Source: Breviolum minutum Mf 1.05b.01
Lineage: Eukaryota > Sar > Dinophyceae > Suessiales > Symbiodiniaceae
Direction: 5' to 3'
DNA length: 64,000 nucleotides
Assembly: GCA_000507305.1 (NCBI GenBank)
Contig: DF239163.1
Span: 222,011 to 286,010, forward strand
A program made the translations under genes and the position numbers. Positions 12,201-23,591 of the stretch are shown here, piece by piece. How positions within the stretch are numbered: the stretch's first letter is position 1; each line of letters starts with the position of its first letter. The notes beneath the pieces are model-generated. The model was not told where the DNA came from. It saw only the letters and a program-made list of their open reading frames with translations, and did no database searches.

Positions 12201-14442
12201 AAAAAATTTGGGCGCATCCATCTTGGTTGCTCCGTATCATCGGTTGAACCCCTGCATTTGGGTCCCAGTAACACCACCACATGTCGATCTCGTGCAGTGG
12301 GTCCAGCTCCTAGAGTAGCCGGAAACGGAAAATGCCTCCCTGGAAGATGAGTCTTTGTCATGAAAGGGGTGATTTTTGTTTCACACTTCCATGATTTTCC
12401 AGGGAAAAAAAGAAGATGCCAGTTCAATGGAAAACTGCCCTGACTTTTCCAATGAGTTTTTTCGCTCTGGAAAGGACTTGGTTCAAGCTTTATGTTTTCT
12501 TTTTGCAACTCAAGTTTGCTGTACAGGTGTTTGTATGTGGCAGAATTTGTGACATCTGGAAGAAGTTTTTCAAGGATAATCACAAATTGGGGGAATAACT
12601 GTGGCATATGATAGAAGGTAATTGCAATAACAAGTGGATACTTCTACACATCATGTTTCACTTAACATTATCTCCAACATAAAGAGTGACACGTCCCAAG
12701 ATGATAGATGTCCTCAACTTTCACCCCCCGCTTGATTTCACCCTGCCTGTAGTATGGATCTGAGACCACTTGGAGGCCTGAACCGAAATGGGTCCAAGTG
12801 AATCTTTGGACCACGATTTAAAATTCGACTTTGGCCAAAAATGTCCAGTTGGAATTGGGGAGAAGTTTCAAGTGTTCCATCGAAAATACTAGGAGTAGCC
12901 AGCTATCTGTGAATTCAATCCTACCGGAAGGAAAAATGGAAAACAAACACAGTTCTCCATAAGTACAACCCAATAAAGCTGTTTCTAGTTGGTGGTTTCA
13001 ACCCATTTGACCATTTGAAAAATATTCGTCATGTGAAAATAAAAAAGTGTTGAAACCACCCACCAGGTTTGCATGGCTGAAAAAACAGTCCATCCTTACA
13101 CCAATGCCGAACCTTAAAGCTAAACTTGTAGAAGTCGTTCACGCGGCTGCTACCATCATACCTGCACCACATCTTAAAACAAATGCAGGTATCCCGCCAG
13201 AAAAAATGACCAGGCAAGGGCATTAGAAGAAAGAACCCCAGGGTTCCTATTCCTCCAAAACATTTGGGTGTATGCGTGTTTGGCCGCTATTGTTGGTGCC
13301 AAAATCGAAATGAAGATGATTCATTGGTGGGCTAAGGGGGCCTCTACTTACACGTTCAGCTCAGATATCTTATTATGATTTATAGGGGTGTGTCTCAAAA
13401 ATCCCTTGATCAACATACTGTTCTTCCTACAAAAATGCATGATTACAGTCACTGAAACTAACATAACCCGCATATAAAGAAATAGCATGTTCAAAAGGTC
13501 ACTCATCTTCCGACCACTATTTCTCAGTGGCTATGCCAGTTTGAGGACTGTTGGGGCATGTAAAAGTCTTCTGGCACACCTGCTTGGTAGCTCATGGTAG
13601 TAACTACTTCAAGTAAGGTCTTCACCCAATTTTTGGGACTTGCAAACAAACTTACAGGGATTAGTAACAGTTATGAGCGTTACTGGCTACGAACACCCAT
13701 GAACCACCAAGCACATGTTTGTTCCATCTGCTTTTGTTCATGATACTGGGGGATGGTAGACTGCCCTACAGACTTGTCGGGAAAATAAAACACCAACCTC
13801 AATGGTTTGTGAAGGTGATTTCTTCCTGGTTCATTGAGCCTAGAATCTCTGATTTGCCAGGGATGGGATCATTGAAGGCTGCCTAGAAGAGTCTCAACCC
13901 ATTAACTTTAACCACCAACTGGACATGGGTTGATTCTTTCGGATCTGAGAGGGTCAAGATGTTTCGAGATCTTGAGGTATCACCTTTGGCTTCAAGGTCA
14001 TGGTGACTTTTTTGGCTGGCTTGGGGTAATCAGGAAAGGATTCTGGTTCAATGCAGAGGTCTTACCCTGCAGTTAAACCAACATAGCTACTTATATAGTC
14101 ATCCCCCTTGTCCAAGAAGAAATACATCTGGCAAATTGTTTTACATTTCACCAGGATTTCTACTGAAATCAAGGTCTCCTTAAGAATGATTGCGGATTTT
14201 CACCTCGACCGTTGGGGACAGCGAGTTGGGTGTGGAAATTCCATGGTTTTATTCTGGAACGATCCACCTGATGTTGCTCAACTTTAAAAATGATCCGCAC
14301 AAAAACCTCCTGTTTAACCGTTCCAACTTTTTCCCCAACCACCTGTTTTCCCCCCCAAAAAAAAACACGCACCCGCCAAAGATGTAGAGACAGTCTCCCA
14401 CCACAATGCTGGCATGTAAGGATCGTTGCTTTGGTGGTTGAC
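4972..14442 (-). CDS. Kelch-repeat (LZTR1-like) protein, partial, 11 small exons read
   Basis: Exons on the minus strand: 14373-14442, 13113-13161, 12747-12777, 12278-12309, 9836-~9917, 8053-8104, 7530-7593, 6642-6680, 6317-6368, ~5682-5753, ~4972-5012. Joined in phase they form successive Kelch blades: SLHASIVVGDCLYIFGG, YDGSSRVNDFYKF, SKWSQIHTTG, PTARDRH, DKIYIFAGYDGNNRVNDFW, GNPPTPRHS, VEYDGSMYIFAGYDG, DFHRYNFPQRKW, GSVPKARYRTS, KNRMLVVGGHDG and NDFYQFNFDT. Spacing of Arg-x-x-His, Tyr-x-x-x-Gly-Gly and Trp is canonical. The GGHDG-then-NDF order resembles LZTR1-type Kelch proteins, which often carry BTB domains; none was found here. An exon encoding EVVPSG near 15930-15955 fits just upstream. 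Both termini are missing. Many donors are GC. The domain acts as a protein-interaction propeller. Confidence 0.7.
6184..6222. repeat. (ATC)n microsatellite
   Basis: About 13 perfect units. Confidence 0.9.
6317..6680 (-). CDS. Kelch gene, two exons: DFHRYNFPQRKW and GSVPKARYRTS
   Basis: Exon 6642-6680 (39 bp) has acceptor CTGCAG and GT donor AAGTG|GTATC. Exon 6317-6368 (52 bp) has acceptor TATGAG and GC donor ACGTCA|GCTGTC. The split Trp codon (TG|G) is restored by splicing, giving RKW-SIVPVKGSVPKARYRTS. Confidence 0.62.
7530..8104 (-). CDS. Kelch gene, two exons around GNPPTPRHS / GYDGNYR
   Basis: Exon 8053-8104 encodes AWQMVDAALGNPPTPRH; acceptor CCGCAG, GC donor CATA|GCTACC. Exon 7530-7593 encodes HSGVEYDGSMYIFAGYDGNY; acceptor GCCAAG, donor TACAG|GACCTG (a GA donor). 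The join restores the Kelch PPTPRHS-HSGV motif in phase. Confidence 0.64.
8160..8390 (-). pseudogene. Partial duplicate of Kelch exon flank inside an intron
   Basis: About 68 bp at 8215-8283 is practically identical to 9944-10012, and the similarity weakens towards the exon side (GATGTAAATCTTAT at both 8168 and 9899). The copy keeps part of the DKIYI exon start but has an in-frame stop and loses GYDG. Both copies run into a family-B palindromic element at the same place, so element and flank were duplicated together. Confidence 0.55.
8259..8390. mobile_element. Family B palindromic MITE
   Basis: Ends TACTGTTGATGGAAGAGATC and GGATTTCTGAACCATCAACC. Lies in a Kelch intron, inside the duplicated block. 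Confidence 0.65.
9836..9917 (-). CDS. Kelch gene exon, DKIYIFAGYDG blade
   Basis: Encodes YRSFTDKIYIFAGYDG then NNRVNDFWQYDTEHE. It ends at CATGAG|GTTCGT. The start is set at GAGCAG|TACAGG so that it joins the 12278 exon in phase 0; an alternative acceptor lies 6 bp downstream. This is the clearest single Kelch motif in the window. Confidence 0.68.
9995..10104. mobile_element. Family B palindromic MITE
   Basis: Ends TACTGTTGATGGAAGAAATC and inverse GATTTCTTCCATCAACAGTA, nearly perfect. In a Kelch intron. Confidence 0.7.
10400..10505. mobile_element. Family D palindromic MITE, intact
   Basis: Ends TACACCCTGGAAGATTAAC and inverse GATCTTCCAGGGTGTA, with the inner palindrome ATGGAACCTGA...TCAGGTTCCAT. 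Confidence 0.72.
10694..10795. mobile_element. Family E palindromic element
   Basis: Ends GGGTGTTTCC and GGAAACACCC; core GTACCCCCAAAACATCC ... GGGGTACCCC. A second copy is at 21315-21424. Confidence 0.62.
11178..11304. mobile_element. Family A palindromic MITE
   Basis: Ends TACACTCCCTGAAAACGAAC and GTTAGTTTCAGGGAAGGTA, with the internal repeat CCCCTGAAAATG ... CCATTTTCAGGG. Confidence 0.65.
11446..11553. mobile_element. Family A palindromic MITE
   Basis: Ends TACACTCCCTGAAACTGAC and TAGTTTCAGGGAGGGTA, about 140 bp from the previous copy. Confidence 0.65.
11676..11820. repeat. Degenerate ~13-bp minisatellite
   Basis: About ten variants of GTATGATTCGGGG or GTATGTTTCGGGG, interrupted once by CCCTCCCTTTCCAAAATC. 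Confidence 0.8.
12278..14442 (-). CDS. Kelch gene, first four exons read
   Basis: 14373-14442 ends at GGCGG|GTGCGT and joins 13113-13161 (acceptor GTGCAG), giving IFGG-YDGSSRVNDFYKFSFK. Next come 12747-12777 (ASKWSQIHTT, GC donor ACTACAG|GCAGGG) and 12278-12309 (AGPTARDRHV, acceptor CTCTAG). Reading phase is continuous through all four. The 335-bp intron 12778-13112 contains a family-C palindromic element. Confidence 0.68.
12985..13066. mobile_element. Family C palindromic element in Kelch intron
   Basis: Ends CTAGTTGGTGGTTTCAA and TTGAAACCACCCACCAG. Confidence 0.6.
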
Positions 14443-15263
14443 CTTACGAGAAACTTTGCCAACCGGGAAAGCATTTCGAAATTTTGTTGGTAAGAGGTTT
14501 TGTTCAGGTCAAAAAAAATCGGGGAAAAATTCACACCGTTGTTTTTTTTTCGGGTCTCCTGGTGCCAAAAAGGCGCGTGAGAATGTCAGTTCGATGCTGT
14601 TGAAAGTTCATTTGGTGCACAAGTTTCTGGTGAAGAATAGAACCTGTGTCGTGAAAAAGGTCTGGTGTTAACTTTTTACGAAGTTCTTTTTTATGAAAAG
14701 GCGGGTGTGTGAAAGGTGTTGGTGTGAAAAGTTTCTGATGTAGATGTTTGTTTGGTGTTCTTGGGGCGTCTGGTGCATGTTGTTGTCCAGAAGTTCTTGG
14801 ATGCAATTCTTACTGCAAAGGTGTAAAGGCTGAAAGGTGCAACAAAGGCTTTGAGTCTTAGGTCTAAAAGGCGTCTGACATAACCGGTCTTTTGGTGTCT
14901 GACATAGGCCTGTGAAGTGAAAATCCAATGGGTTTGAGGGAACTGTCACTGTTTCTCTGCGAAGGGGCGGCTATGTCCATATTAAGTTGACCAAAAAGTC
15001 CACACCAATACGTGCATGAAGGCAAAAATACAAAGCACAATAAGACGTTCTTTGGTATATATCTATACCTAGTCGCAATATTCTAGTTGGTGGCTTCAAC
15101 CCGTTTGAAAAATATTGGTCAAATGGGATCATTTGTTAAAAATAAAAATTCAACAAAATTGGAATGACCGCCTACGGTAGTGCTTACATAGCCCTTTTGT
15201 GGCGGTCGCCAGATTAGAACGCAAACCTTTCCTAGAATGTGATGAATGGGATGCTTTTATGAT

Positions 15264-15374
15264 TACGCCCCTGAAAACTAACATGGAACTAACCTGAAAA
15301 TCCCCTGTTGGAAAAGGAGAAACATCTACAAACCACCAAGTGTTGGGTTCCAGCCGTTAGTTTTCGAGGGTGTA
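15264..15374. mobile_element. Family D-like palindromic MITE
   Basis: Ends TACGCCCCTGAAAACTAAC and GTTAGTTTTCGAGGGTGTA. Confidence 0.6.
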
Positions 15375-15813
15375 TATATTCTTGGTTGTGGCCTTTTTTT
15401 GTGAGCCCAAGGAGTTTAATATTTGGGATGTTCCCCGTATAAACATCCCCAAAAAAATGGATGGATAAAACCATCATGGAATGAAGCCTTTTGGAGGGTG
15501 ATGAAACGGTGATGTATAGAAAACCCACACAAAAAAATTGACATACAGCAAACCCTGCTATACTAGTGATTGCATGGCAGGGCAAATGGAGGATAACACC
15601 ACTTGCAAACACATTATATTACTACGATTTCGGAAATTGAAAATGGTGTACGTTATTTTTCTCCCCTGAAAATTGTTTAATTGCAATGTTCTGTTTGCTT
15701 TACCGAAGGGTACTTCCTATACTCGGACATCCAATGGGAAACAGGTTCCGTACATGCCGGAAACTGCCAAATGACAACAGTTCTGATTTGCGGGGAAAGG
15801 AAAAGGAGCAGCA

Positions 15814-15815
15814 GC

Positions 15816-15871
<56 letters not shown>

Positions 15872-15872
15872 C
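15814..15872. repeat. (AAC)n microsatellite
   Basis: About 19 units of CAA on the plus strand. Confidence 0.9.
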
Positions 15873-15929
15873 CCATGTCACCACTTTGACGTCTTCCTTT
15901 CACCCTTTGGGCTCTTTTCGGGGAACTGC

Positions 15930-15955
15930 CACTTGGAACAACTTCGAGGCCCCGA
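15930..15955 (-). CDS. Possible additional upstream Kelch exon
   Basis: Encodes EVVPSG and would join in phase 1, through a GC donor (CCAAGTG|GCAGTT), to the exon starting at 14442, yielding VVPSG-QPPKQRSLHASIV, a normal Kelch W-strand loop. Its 5' boundary and the expected Trp are not visible, so this is tentative. Confidence 0.3.
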
Positions 15956-17955
15956 ACAGCCGCCATAGGGTTTCACAATGGACCATTGGTTAATGGCGCT
16001 TTTGCTCTCCACATCATCCACCTCATCTGAACCAACCCATCTGAAAAATATTAGTCAAAATGGGAATCTTCCCCAAGCAGGGACGAAAATAGAAAATGTT
16101 TGAAACCACCACCTAGTCATTCAAGATAGCATTTCAAATTTCATCCACGCCGAATCCATGGGCAGTTTCATGTTGATGGTTGGTTGAAAAGAAATCTGAG
16201 AGAAAACCATCTGGGATGTATACCAAAAACTGCAAATGGCAGGGGTAAATTATATTGCTATTGACTGCATAGCCGGATTTTCTTCCACCCACAGTAGGAC
16301 TGGCAACAAAAAAAACAATTTGAGAACAGTGGATGTATACAGATTTCGCCGAAATGTCATCCAACAAGTTATACAAAAAGCAGGGTTCGGAATTCCCGAT
16401 AATTCAGGATCGCCCAACTGAAAGTCCATGGCTAAGTGGAGAATCTGCGTCGGCCTAGGCTTTGAAATGCACCCCATATCTAGCCACCCAAAGTCTACTC
16501 AAAACATGGAAAAAAACCCTAAGCCCTGTAAGTTCTCTGGAGAATGAGCCTGGACTTCCAATGCTTTAAGGAAGCACTTTCAGCAGTGTACTTGAGGTAC
16601 ACTTAGATGACTCGTGGTGCTTTTCGCGTGTTTCCGTAGTGTGAATAACCATCTTAAACTCAGATGAATCTGGTCAAGGGATTCATTCAAGTCAAAATCA
16701 CATTGCTGGCTGAAAATTCACCGTGTCTTAGTTGGTTTCCCCTCATAAGTCACAAGTCATAAGTCACGAGTCATGTTCCATTGGTCCCCCTTGCCATATA
16801 CACTTGTTCGAGGGTACTCGCATTTCAACTATCCGAACGGTTCATGTTTCGTAACAACCCCCATTCGCTTCTTCAGATCTTTTGCTTATCAGATGATCAC
16901 CACTTGCAAAATTCATGACCAGACCAAGGATTGGGCAGCTCCTAAGTTAGAAGGTAGTGAACTCATCATCCCAATAAACCCAACCTAAACATGGTTGTAC
17001 GATCTTGTATGTTTCTATGTTTGTGAAACTGGTTATTTGCATCCACTTACAAAACTTCGCTGAGTTTTTTCATTTGAAGAGTCGTATTCAGAAAATCAAA
17101 TCTGACTGGCAAAAAAAACTCTCACACCTGCCCACTGTGCCCAACAAGGAAACTAACTCATGTGAACCAACCTCACTGTTTCATGTGCTTGGGCTCTTAG
17201 TTTCAGGGATACTTCGTAGCATGCAGAAACCCAACTCCCCAACCCGCCATCACCCACCTCTGTCTCGGTTTCGGCGCCTTGGTTGGATGCTTCCGATACG
17301 GCTTAACGGCTTTGATGATAGATGGATCATCCTTGTTGGTGACCTATTCTTCAAAAAATACCCTTCCAAATGCGAAAAAAGAAAACTCATTTTTTGTGTT
17401 GGTGCTCTGGACAGTTAGCAGCAGGTAATCCTGAGTAATACCCTAAGGGTATGCCACACCCAGGGACCCACGATACCTGTCAAATGATTCTGTGTAAACA
17501 AATAGATTAAGAAAAAACATGTATACAGCAAATGTCTACATATTATAATATGCTTTTATCTAAAAATATGTTCGTTTCATTTTCCACTTCTCATTTGCAA
17601 AAATAATGGCTCGCTCTGCGGCGTGAACCCCAAAGGTGGCGATTCGGGTGTTTTTCGGGGGCCATGATAAACCCCCAGACGTTACGTGGGGGTTGCGTGG
17701 CGTTTTCCTAGCCATTGATCCTGAACAAGGTGATATAGTTGGGGAGTATTTTGGGATCTTTCACTTGAGTCTGACTTCTATATTTTGATGACCCAAGTTG
17801 CCATGGTGTTTTTTTCTTTTTTTTCGGATTAGTACCATAGTAAACCACCATGAAAAATCACCATATGGGAGAATACTTGTTTACTTTTTCCAAGCATCAA
17901 ACAAGCAAATCCAAGAAAGTGACTATCCCCTGTTCTATGACATATCCCATACCAG

Positions 17956-18033
17956 CCATGGAACTGGTATATTTGCCTACATGAAAACCATAAAAATCAA
18001 CCATTCATGTAGGTAAATATATCAGTCCCATGG
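17956..18033. repeat. Hairpin-forming inverted repeat
   Basis: Arms of 30 bp (17956-17985 and 18004-18033), 27 of 30 paired, with an 18-nt loop. Confidence 0.65.
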
Positions 18034-18569
18034 ATCCTATGACATATGTATCTGTACTTCAAAAATCACGACGAAATGTGTGTCGTTGTAGCTGATGTTC
18101 CAGAAACGTTTCAGAAAGGAATGGAGCAAACAGGCTTTCACATCAGACAGCTCTTAGGAATGTCGCAAAAGAAACCATCAGGAAGTTCACTTATCCAGAG
18201 TACACTGTTGCACACAAAAATGAATCAGATCTCAGGGCCGCTTCTCATGTAATGTTTCGGGGCCCTGATTGCAGGATCCCTATTCTGAAATCCCCATCAA
18301 ATCCATCAATCAACGAACGACATATTTTTGAAAACCTTACCAAGAATTCCTCGACCTTGAAAACACAAAAAAACAAGCAACAACTTACTCACATTTTCCA
18401 GAGCATTAGGACGCCGTTCAGGCTTTCAGGCCTAACTTCACTAAAATCTCTAAACCTCCGCGGTAACAAACCACCCCTAAAAACTACCCAACCGAACCCA
18501 TTCGTTTCGGGTCTCTGAAACCCGGAAAGATAAAACTTCAAATCTTCAAAATTCCTACATTTTACTTGT

Positions 18570-18684
18570 GCACTCCCCAAAACTAACAGCTCGCCCCTGA
18601 AAATGGATGGGTGGAACCACAAGTTTCCTTTTGGGGCCCGGTCTATTTTCAGGGGTAAGCTTGCTGTTAGTTTCAGGGAGCGTA
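18570..18684. mobile_element. Family A palindromic MITE
   Basis: Ends CACTCCCCAAAACTAACAG and CTGTTAGTTTCAGGGAGCG, followed by a (CA)n tract at about 18698-18716. Confidence 0.6.
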
Positions 18685-19825
18685 ATTCAAAAAAAAACAC
18701 ACACACACACACACACCACCCCAAATGGCCCCGGAGTCGACTTCGACCAAAATATCCCCAAGGACAAAAAAAGGGGTGGCTTTTTCGGGGGTGGAATCTA
18801 TGGCCGCCCACCTCTTGACACTGGGTGGTGATTTTAATCCCTTTCAAATGGTCCAAAGAAAGTGGGATAATAATAATGGTTCCACCTTTCAAATGATCAA
18901 ATAATCCCACTTCTAATGGTTAACAATGACGTTTTTTTGGAATCTATGGCCCACCTCTAAGTTTCCCCCGCATTGTGAGAAAAGACAACTCCCTTCATCC
19001 ATAGCGACCCAATTCTTGATCCCACTTCCAACCAAGTATCTCTGCATGGGTTGAAACCCGCAACGGCAAAACGCCTGGCGTTTCAGAAAATCCAAAAAAA
19101 ACTTTAGTTTGAGGGGCTAGGTAAGACTTGGGGTTAATAAAGTATAGCTACCTTTCTTTGTTTCAGCGAAACATGTCATGCTGAAAATATCCCCGAAAAA
19201 AGGAAGGTGGTCACCGGTCACCACACGAGTTGATGAACAATCAAACAGTATTTGAGGGATAGGCCTGATATGCCATTGGTAAACTCTTTCAAAAAAAAAA
19301 TGCCGTTTCCTACTGTTGGATGGCAACCCAGAAATCCGGGATCAACTCACCGGAAGTTGAGGTTGGTAGTTGAAATCCCGTTATTTACAGGGTTTTATAG
19401 TTTTATACATCCCAGGTTGAAGCGACATGCTTTTTTGAAATTGCTAAGCCGAATCCGATCGTGGAGATCCGAGGTACTTAGACTTTGACCCATCGACCCA
19501 TACTCGGAAGGCACCGTGTCTTGGTGCTGAGTCACATCCCCTTCGACTCACGAATTCATAAGGGGATCTTTTTCCCACCATTATCCAATTGCTAAGTCAT
19601 CACTGTAAGCCACTCGCGCTACTTTCGGGTACTTTAGAAATCCATTCTATAAAAGCAACCAACCGCTTGAGACTTTGAAACAAACGTTTTCCCATCAGCG
19701 TAAACCGAGGTTGTTCTGTGGGTTGTTGGTGGAAAGCTCTCATCTGCCATAGGGGAAAGTGAAAGAAGTTAAATAATGATACCAGTTCTCTATCAATTAA
19801 AATCTATGTCTAAATCAAATTCTAG

Positions 19826-20550
19826 GTACCAGTCGGGGAAATGTTTATTTTCCTCCAGGAGGACATCTTAAAGCTGCTCTAGCAAATGGAAGGTAGGCCG
19901 GAATTGACAACAAAAAATCCATGGAAATTTCGATGGGTTCTGTCGGGTCACTCGTCGGGAATCCTTTCTTCAACTTTCAACTGTCGGGGTACATCAAGGA
20001 CGGTTCTGGGTACATCGTAGTCGTAGGTGGTAAAGATCATGGATAATGTAAACTTCCCTTCCAAGGCAAGGACTATACGATACTTGATCTATCTACTCCA
20101 GTAGTATCTGTCATCCGGTCCTTCCATTCGGATGATTTTTACGACGCTGAACTGCTATGTGGTGCCACCTTTCAACCCTATCTCGGTTTCCTTCTAAAAG
20201 TTGCGAAACACCGGCCCTCATAACAGAGAAGGTTGGTTTTTCAATGTGTTCATATGTTTTGTTGGCGGCATTTCGGCACCTTCTCCCCAACTTGTTGGGG
20301 TTTTTGAAGAACCAAGGTGACGGGGGATGTCTCGGGGTTCATGGGCTACAGTTGCCATGGTATTCCAACGGATGTTTCGACCACGGACCGGGTAAAAGGT
20401 GGTTTGTTTCAACTGTTGCATTTCTTGGGTGGAAAAACGAAGAAGCTAGGCAAAGACTCCGAAATCCTAGTATCTTCATTTGTGTCGAAATGTGTGCGAA
20501 TTGCTACTTTAGCCCACCTTGAAGCTGAAGCCTTCAAAAATTTTCATTGA
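19826..20550 (+). CDS. Possible plus-strand gene fragments, unknown function
   Basis: Three stretches read better on the plus strand than on the minus. 19826-19892 (after TTCTAG, before AAG|GTAGGC) encodes TSRGNVYFPPGGHLKAALAN. About 20072-20220 encodes DYTILDLSTPVVSVIRSFHS and on to AELLCGATFQPYLGFLLKVA. 20305-20550 encodes VTGDVSGFMGYSCHGIPTDV and on to a stop. Composition and lack of low complexity look coding, but phases between the segments do not all agree and no family is recognised. If real, it would be the only plus-strand gene of the window. Confidence 0.3.
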
Positions 20551-20931
20551 ATACGGGTTTCTTCACCACCATTCTCCATTAATGAAGCTCTTAATGAAAC
20601 ATTTTCAAAAAAAAACTGGAATTCAAGTCTGGTTTCGTTTCCACTAGCCGGTTGTTTTGAAGCCAAAAAGGTATGGGTACTGATCCCCCAGTTGTTCTCC
20701 CATAGCTCCGGCCTGCCCGTGGACCCTAAAGCGCGCTAAAGGATCAGGGCCAACGTTGGCCCCACATTGGCCAAGGGATGAGTCAACACCCCTTTGAGCC
20801 AATGATTCAGCGGATGGTTGCGGTCCATTTTCGGGTGCCATTCGTTCCCCTCGGGGTTTTACCCTGGCAATTCCCCTCCAGTGGTTGTGGGAGCAAATCC
20901 CCCCCCTCAATATTGAGCTATATAAAAGTCG

Positions 20932-21036
20932 TACCCTCCCTGAAACTAACATAGCACCGAAAAATGATGGTTTCCAATAGGAATCTCCTTTTCCAGGGCT
21001 ATATTTTCAGGTGCCATGTTAGTTTCAGGGAGGGTA
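20932..21036. mobile_element. Family A palindromic MITE, intact
   Basis: Perfect 21-bp inverted ends starting TACCCTCCCTGAAACTAAC; 105 bp in all. Best-preserved member in the window. Confidence 0.78.
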
Positions 21037-21314
21037 AAGATCATCTTTCCACCAGCTTGACTTTCACTTTCACATGGCCATTTTTCAAGGAATTTGTTTG
21101 GCTCCTAAGGTGGATCTCAGGCTCCAAAGGTGGATCAACCACTGAGTTTGGAGAGGAAGTTGGTGAATACAACTCCCATCAGGGGCTGGAAATAAACGCA
21201 CCTGGTACAACCCCATGCAACAGGTGGCACATTTCTTGCGTGGCTGTTGTTGAAAAAAATCTCAAAAAAAACTCCTCTCATTCAAGTTGTGGAAACATCT
21301 GAAAAGTACATTAA

Positions 21315-21424
21315 GGTGTTTCCAAAAATAATGGCTACCCCCAAATCATCCATTCATCCATGGGGGTTTTCCATTATTTTCACCCATCCATGTTGGGGGC
21401 CCAGCCCTATTTTTGGAAACATCC
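21315..21424. mobile_element. Family E palindromic element
   Basis: Ends GGTGTTTCCAAAAATA and TATTTTTGGAAACATCC. Confidence 0.62.
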
Positions 21425-23591
21425 ATATATATAATGCTCCTCAAAATGACTTCATCTTCCTTCTCAGATCCTTCCGAATCGCCAATTGCAGTTGCGGACC
21501 TCTACCTATCCTAAACCCACCAACATCGGTGAAGTCAAGAAACCTCACCTTCACAAGTTTATGGAGTGAAACCAGGACCTAAACTGTTAACCTTTCAACT
21601 AGTCAATCTCTTTTCCATGTTTTAGAAATATTTATTTGAAACCACCTGTTAGTCACTAGTCATCTATTGATCCGTTTCAACTTCCTTTTTGCAAAATCGC
21701 CGACTCGTTCACTAATTCCATGGATGATATACTACAAGGTACCTCATGACGTCCCCTCTTGGGCCATCGGCAGGTTTCTTCAAGCGATCTGTGTACAAAG
21801 GGCATGTAAGATCACCCAGGGTTGGACATGGTATCGTCCATGTGGCTCGACGAATCAAAGTAACAAGGAATCGCTTCTCTCAAAAAAAAACATCTAAATG
21901 ATCTGACCCTTGTTGAATAATCATGAATAATCACAATCACAACACTTATTCTTTAAACATACTTTTTTTGTTGTATAAAATAGTGTTGAACTTACCTTTC
22001 AACTAGTCAATTTTCCATGTTTTTGAAATAAATCTTTCACACAATCCCATGGGATCCTCATCTTTAAGCTGGGTTTTTGGGGACTCACCTCTTCAGTGGA
22101 CCTCTGGAATTTATCATAACCTCCAAGAGCTCGAGGCTATGGATATATTCCGATGTCGCAGTGATTTCTAGATTGTTGTTTTCACAGTTTTTATATGGAT
22201 TTTACCAGGTGTTTGGGTAGCATCCAGATATATTTATATATAAACATTTCGAACAAAATCTTATACAATCCTAAAATCTCTCCAATTGGAGTAGGAAAAT
22301 CATCAGCACTGAACACGCAAAAGGAATCGCGTGGCGAGGTTTTGGGGCTTTTTGTTTTTTTTGGCGGGGGGCCGGAGGGGCCTAGAAATTGAAATTCGTC
22401 ATTGACCAGATCACCAGAAGCGTGATTTGGAAAGAAACCCTCAGTTAGATCCAATTCTTCATCACTTACATAGCGCTAAGAAATCCTCAATGATCCTTTG
22501 AGGATCATCCAAGGTTAAAGCTCACCCTTCGGGCAACAAATTGCAGCCACGAGACGAGCACCTGATCCAAATCCACATCGTAAAAAACATCGCTACCAAG
22601 GTTTGAAGGAGAAAAAAACACACAAATCTCTTCAGTTTGGGTGAGTCATATTCACGAAAATGCTGGAAGTCCCCTTGGTAAAGGTGGGCTCTCCTCCCAC
22701 CTCCCAGGGTCCCAGCTCATGGAATAGCTCGAGCTGGAAACCTTTCAGCCTAGAGCTGTTTTAGGGGTCTCTGGAGCTGGAGTATCATGGATACCGTATC
22801 GTTCTAAGAGCCATGAACTCACCATCTAGATACATTGTGTGTATACGTAGATAGTAAATTAAAATGTATAAACTGTATATCTGGACTCTGGACCTTCAAA
22901 TGTCCATCCCTGGAAATCCATATGTATCATTTGCCAATTTACTCAGGCTCCTGGCGCTTTCTGAAGGGCGCCTCCCTTCGCACTTGCTCGGTGTCCACTT
23001 TGGCTGGGCAATCTTTGTCCCAGCAGCACCGGATGGGATAACTTCCTACCCTTCCGGGGGGGCATTTCAACTGGAGAAACCACTTTGGATTTCCCAAGAC
23101 CTCACAAGCTTCCCCCCGGCACCATTGAACCGTTGGGATCCGGGCGGTTTGATGGCGCCCATGAAAGATCCATTTTAGTCCAAATCACCAACCAGTACTC
23201 ACAGATGAAAAGTTGTCCAAATGCACAAAGGCCATGAGAAGAAATCATATAGTAGTAAAGTAGGGCAAAGCTTTGACTTCAAATTTGCATTTGAAGCTCG
23301 TAATCTTTTAACCATCAGATACTGCAACCTTCAAGGGTAGGGGAACTACGTCACAATCTCGGCGACGTCATGGTGTCATTCACCCAGAAATTCTAGTGAG
23401 GATTCTACTGCTCCATTTCGAGCTTTCGATGAAGAAGAACAAGCAATCATGAAATGTCACCAACCCAAACAAAAATTTGTTGGTGGTTGCAGAAATCCTG
23501 TGAGAAAACCACCTTTTGGATAGATTTTTGTTCAACCCCAAGTAAATTCAAATGAATAGGGGCCCAAAAAATCGCTTGAACAACGTGGCGT

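Larger units (their letters stand above)
14443..23591. other. Intergenic or unresolved, repeat-rich
   Basis: Between the Kelch gene and the 3' end of copy 1. Contains palindromic elements (15264-15374, 16027-16115, 17956-18033, 18570-18684, 20932-21036, 21315-21424), an (AAC)n tract, the plus-strand candidate at 19.8-20.6 kb and a GC-richer stretch at 22960-23170 whose coding status I cannot decide. Confidence 0.5.
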
